From Gremmenia infestans (Eukaryota; Ascomycota; Leotiomycetes; Helotiales; Hamatocanthoscyphaceae), in contig JAFEVB010000025.1 in assembly GCA_032629725.1 (NCBI GenBank), positions 124,001 to 188,000 of the forward strand: 64,000 nt of DNA, given 5' to 3'. Below, piece after piece: positions 60,041 through 64,000 of the stretch. The first letter of the stretch is position 1. Every line of letters begins with the position of its first letter. Made by a program: the position numbers and the translations under genes. The notes under the pieces were generated by a model, which worked only from the letters and a program-made list of their open reading frames with translations, searched no databases and was not told the origin of the DNA.

Positions 60041-60533
60041 TTGATTGTTAGGACTTGATCGTGCGCACTCAAATATTAAGGACCCTTATTATACTCAGCC
60101 AATTCATACTTGGTGTAACTCACGTTATAAGTGGTCCCTGACTCTGTATATGTGAATCAAGGGGAGTGGATCTCGTGATCCGCACACGTGATATAGCTAT
60201 CCTCTGATAATATATTGTAATACTTCTAATTATTTCAATAGTAATAGTAGTATTGAAAATACGTCATGGCAAATAATCCAAGGTAACCCGGTATCAATGA
60301 AGCACTATAGACATAAAGGCTATAAATAGCATTATCTTACGTAAGATAGCTAATGAAATTCCCATCTTTCAGAAATCAGGAAGTTCATTATTCCCGTTCC
60401 CGATCGTCGGCTAGGTTTCCTATTACTTCAATGTCAATTAGTATCAACTAAATTCGGATGTGCCTCTTCAATGAAACATTAAGAACGAAAAGAAGTACTG
60501 CGTCTACATGACAGAGATTCTTTACTTTGAGGT
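60041..60533. promoter_or_regulatory. Spacer before Zn2Cys6 regulator
   Basis: 0.5 kb with a short TAGTA repeat near 60238-60255. No other feature recognised. Confidence 0.4.
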
Positions 60534-62411
60534 ATGACGGGACGACGCGCAACAAGGTCTAAAACCGGTCCGTCTTGCCCTGCACCCATCACATCACGTG
60601 TTGCACACAAAAGCCAGCCAACTGCAGCGCTGACCTAGACGTATACGATATTCGTAGGCTGTTTGACATGCAGGTGCAGTTGACCTTTTGCTGTGTTGAG
60701 ATCCCTTGTTACTGGACTACTTGCTGATTATTTGTAGGAAACGCAAACTCAAATGCGACGAGATTCGGCCTACTTGTATAAAATGTGCTACGCAACGTTT
60801 CTCCTGTGACTGGCCTACAGAATATACTCCGGTGGAATCCAGTTCCTTTGATATCCAAAACCAAGCCCAAGCCCAAGCTCAAGCATCGCAGCACACAAGG
60901 CTGAGCCACCCCCGAGATAGACACTCACACATGTTTACCATTGTGACGACAATCCGGCCTGCTCTAACGCAAAGGCATTTGGAGTGCTCAAACTCTCTCA
61001 CGCTTACACTACAAGACCGACGCTCTCTCGAGTACTTTTCGTCTTCCACTCTCTATGGCATGTACAACTTCGGGAAGTGGGGCACCCTCCAGTATGTTGT
61101 GCGGGAAATAGCTCCGTCCAGCTGTGGTGTTATGCGCATGATCCTCGCCCTCACCACAAGCGAGATGCATCAGAAGGGTTTCCAAACAGGAGCCAATTCT
61201 GAGAATCCGGGCGCTGATCTAGGCCTCTATCATTACAACTTGGCGCTGAAGTATCTCCATGACTGCCTGGCAAAAGAGCAAGGTGTGAGAGACGAAGAGA
61301 GCGTGGAAGCAATAATAGCAACCATATTTTTCATGGTCCATTATGAACTCCAGTTCTCGGTATCCGCGAATCGTGTCAAGGCGCATTTTGAAGGCTTATG
61401 GGCTGTGATTAGTACCCATCCGCTATTCCAAAAGAACGTTAGGGATAGCACGATACTACAAACGCTTCCAGAGGCTAGGACAGATGCACGTTTTGTTCTG
61501 TCCTGCCAACTAGTCGTATGGCTTTTGTCTGTTAGCCCCATCTCGCTTTTCATTCGAGCCGTCCTTGCTGATATACCCCAGAGTTGCAGATGTCATGGCA
61601 ACAAGTGCTGGAGCCTCGACCTCACTATTTAGGCGGCTGTGTAGTTCTCCCAGCCCCTTTCTGGAGCCCTGTCACCTGTACAAGACGGCTCGCATCGGTG
61701 TCTCCAAGGTGTGGGGGAAGAAATCGCCACCAAGTCAAGTACTATTCGATATGGAAATCCACCGGCCGGTCGAATTTGCGCATCAGCTGATTTCAATGCG
61801 GTTCAATATCTGGGATGTGAAGACCCGGGGGATAGATTGCAACCTTTCAGGCTTCACCTCCGCCTCGTTGCTCAAGCAGCTACTAAATCTCAAGGAAGTG
61901 AGTCTTCGGCGCCCTTCCTGATTCCCTGTGATCATCCGTTCCGTTCTCACACTCGCACCAGGAATACTTGGACGTCCACCAAGTATCCGAAGCAAGCGCA
62001 ACGATACCATGGACGCAAACCATGGAGACCGTAACGCGGGTAGTAGCCACCTACTGGGCATGCGTGCTCTTCCACCGGCGCATGTTCGACACGGGCGGGC
62101 CTCCAGATGCGTTCCACCGGGCCGTAGTGACAAAGCTGACGAATCTGCTACAGGTACTCTATGAGCACGAGCGGAACAATGGCCGTGTGGTATGGTGCAC
62201 GTTCATGGCAGCGATCGAGGTTGATGACGCGGTTCGTAGGAGCTGGCTGCTTGAGAGGTTGCGGGAAACGAGTCGGCTGTCGACCGAGTGCGCGTGGGCG
62301 TGTGCTACGGCGGAGGAGATACTGAGGGTGCAGAGTGCGCTGGATACTCGGACGCCGTGGGTTGATTTGGCGGGGTATATGCAACAATCCCAAGACGGAT
62401 GGACTGCATGA
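60534..62411 (+). CDS. Zn2Cys6 transcription factor, 534 aa, zinc cluster split over three exons
   Basis: Exons 60534-60567, 60658-60673 (16 nt), 60738-61526, 61582-61897 and 61962-62411. Splicing builds RRATRSKTG-CLTCR-KRKLKCDE...CIKCATQRFSC, a perfect C-x2-C-x6-C-x6-C-x2-C-x6-C cluster; the 16-nt exon carries the first two Cys. If the third exon were taken alone the protein would seem to lack half its DNA-binding domain. A Gln/Ala repeat (QAQAQAQAS) follows, then the fungal TF domain (LEYFSSSTLYGMYNFGKWGTL, VEAIIATIFFMVHYELQF, FNIWDVKTRG, ATYWACVLFHRRM). It is the likely local regulator of the flanking FAD monooxygenase and NmrA-like gene. Confidence 0.9.
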
Positions 62412-63124
62412 GGGTATGGTCTGCTAGAGTTTGGTGAAACTGGATTTTTGTATAGATACATCTTTCTCTAAAACTTCATTCATCAGGGAGGATTAAGAAT
62501 CTTGCTGCATGTTACGCAAAGGGGTCTTCGAATCGCCAGCTGCACAACAACAGACTGCATCGTCCATTTTAATAGTCGACACAAGTGTGATCACCAAAGC
62601 AGAATCCATCTATTTATTAGCGTGCTTACTGTCTACCTAAGGTAGAAATCAAGAGGTACCCAAGGCTCAGCTCACGTCAAACAGCTACAATACTGTTAAT
62701 AACGTAATCAAATCTCACTTTATATCCGAAGTATTTTAATAGTCGCTTACAAGACAATGCTTAATTGGCTAGAGCCCTCGGATCCGACAGGAAGCCGGAT
62801 TTAAGCCCCTTCGGCTTTATTGACCCAGTCTAGTAATAGAGCAAGGAAGCCGCAGCTACAGGTTTACGAGAAAGTATAAGTACGTCGGTATGCCTTCTGT
62901 TTTCTCAGTAAACAAAACAAAGACAATACATCTAGTCCATAAGAGTGTACCGAGAAAGATCTTAATTTTATACTGATCGCCACCATAAATAACACTCACT
63001 CACGCCAGCCGACTTTTACAACATTTGCGGAAAAGTCTTCCCCAGCTCAATTACTTGCTCGCGAATTCACGGTCTCAAAGACAGACAGGACGAAACTCTG
63101 AAGATACTTACACTCACCCTCAAC
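62412..63124. other. Intergenic, nothing recognised
   Basis: 0.7 kb. A weak hairpin (AAGCCGGATTTAAGCCCCTT then CGGCTT, near 62792-62817) is seen but too short to name. Confidence 0.5.
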
Positions 63125-63787
63125 ATGCAAATCCTCATAATCGGCGGTAGTGGAAGGACCGGGCGGGTTGTCATTGAAGAAGCGCTCAACAAAGGCCATA
63201 CGATAACCGCACTGGTCCGAAAGCAAGCATCCCTCAGTCCATGCAGCGGACTGACGATCGTCGAAGGAGCCCTGACAGGACCTTCGATCGAAAAGGCCAT
63301 CATGTCTTCCCCCGTTCCGCCAAGCGCCGTAATCGTCACTCTGGCTTCTGTTCGCGCGAGCGATAGCCCGTTCAGCGCGCCCATCTCGCCGCCGTCCATG
63401 ATGACAGACGCACATGTAGCGCTTATAGCTGCGATGAAGACGCATGGGATTAGGAGGCTGGTTACCATGTCTGCCTTTGGGGTTGGAGACTCGATGCCGA
63501 ATTTGATCTTGCCGATGAGGTTTATCTTGAGCCATAGCGGGGTGGCGTATGGGTATAGAGATCATATTGGAGGCGAGACGGTTATAAGGAGTAGTGGGCT
63601 GGATTGGACGATTGTGAAACCGGCTATGTTGAAGGACGGGGAGAGGAAGGAGGTCACGGTCTGGGGGAACCAGGGGAAGGGCATTGGGATGATGCCAAAG
63701 GCTAATCGGGCGAGTGTGGCGGGGTTCCTTGTGGAGTGTGCTGGAAGCGATGAGTGGAATGGGATGACGCCTGTGATTGCTGATTGA
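63125..63787 (+). CDS. NmrA/BLVRB-like NAD(P)-binding protein, 220 aa
   Basis: Atypical SDR (NAD_binding_10 type). Single exon. The glycine motif ILIIGGSGRTGRVVIEEALNKG opens the protein; then TALVRKQA (Arg after beta-2 points to NADP), a VIVTLAS strand, HGIRRLVTMSAFGVGDS and SGLDWTIVKPAMLKDGE, all standard for the group. It lacks the YxxxK pair, as usual here. Such proteins reduce flavins or quinones, or sense the NADP pool. Third member of the right-hand group with the FAD monooxygenase and the regulator. Full length for its family. Confidence 0.9.
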   Translation: MQILIIGGSGRTGRVVIEEALNKGHTITALVRKQASLSPCSGLTIVEGALTGPSIEKAIMSSPVPPSAVIVTLASVRASDSPFSAPISPPSMMTDAHVALIAAMKTHGIRRLVTMSAFGVGDSMPNLILPMRFILSHSGVAYGYRDHIGGETVIRSSGLDWTIVKPAMLKDGERKEVTVWGNQGKGIGMMPKANRASVAGFLVECAGSDEWNGMTPVIAD

Positions 63788-64000
63788 TGGATTGGCGGCT
63801 TATACGTGCAAGGGTGCGATGTATCTCAGCAAGAGAAAGCTAGGATTGTTGTCGATTGAGAGCGGCTTGATCTATTTCTATGAGATGGCTTAATAACTTC
63901 CAAACCATGACTGGTCCATAAGTTCCCAATCCGAAAGTCCCAATTCGAAGTGAGGGAAGGCGCCCGCTCCATTCACATTCTGCCATTACGGATTAGCTCA

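Overview
The window is nuclear DNA of a filamentous ascomycete (Pezizomycotina, most likely a Eurotiomycete). The evidence is many short introns (about 45-90 nt) with GT..AG ends and CTAAC/CTGAC-like branch sites, Zn2Cys6 regulators, a striatin, a Rad14 with fungal architecture, and AT-rich transposon debris. Most proteins had to be rebuilt from several exons; exon coordinates are given where the reading frame closes.

Left and centre (1-29 kb) is an accessory, catabolic-looking island: a truncated Zn2Cys6-type regulator, SDR, family III CoA-transferase-like protein, SDR divergent from a Baeyer-Villiger monooxygenase (BVMO), a decayed pogo transposase, an Old Yellow Enzyme divergent from a P450, two head-to-head SDR paralogues, a second flavin monooxygenase/BVMO, two alpha/beta hydrolases, and a histidinol-dehydrogenase-like enzyme divergent from a Zn2Cys6 regulator. 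No polyketide synthase, NRPS or terpene cyclase is present. Read together, the set fits: hydroxylate a ring, oxidise to ketone, reduce the enone, insert oxygen to give an ester or lactone, hydrolyse, oxidise the released alcohol to an acid, activate with CoA. A CCGCGG-type motif recurs in several of its promoters.

From 32 to 46 kb the island decays and mixes: a rhodopsin-domain pseudogene, a possible MFS scrap, a Fig1-like membrane protein with one unresolved exon junction, a salicylate-hydroxylase-like pseudogene with several frameshifts, an intact carotenoid-oxygenase-family gene, two MITE-like elements, a GNAT acetyltransferase and a secreted sedolisin protease.

From 46.7 to 55 kb lies a core housekeeping block: PIG-P, striatin, Rad14/XPA and Pho88. 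After a small Cys-rich ORF and a two-membrane-segment protein of unknown function, the right end (58.3-63.8 kb) carries a compact accessory group: FAD monooxygenase, Zn2Cys6 regulator (with a 16-nt exon inside its zinc cluster) and an NmrA-like NAD(P)-binding protein.
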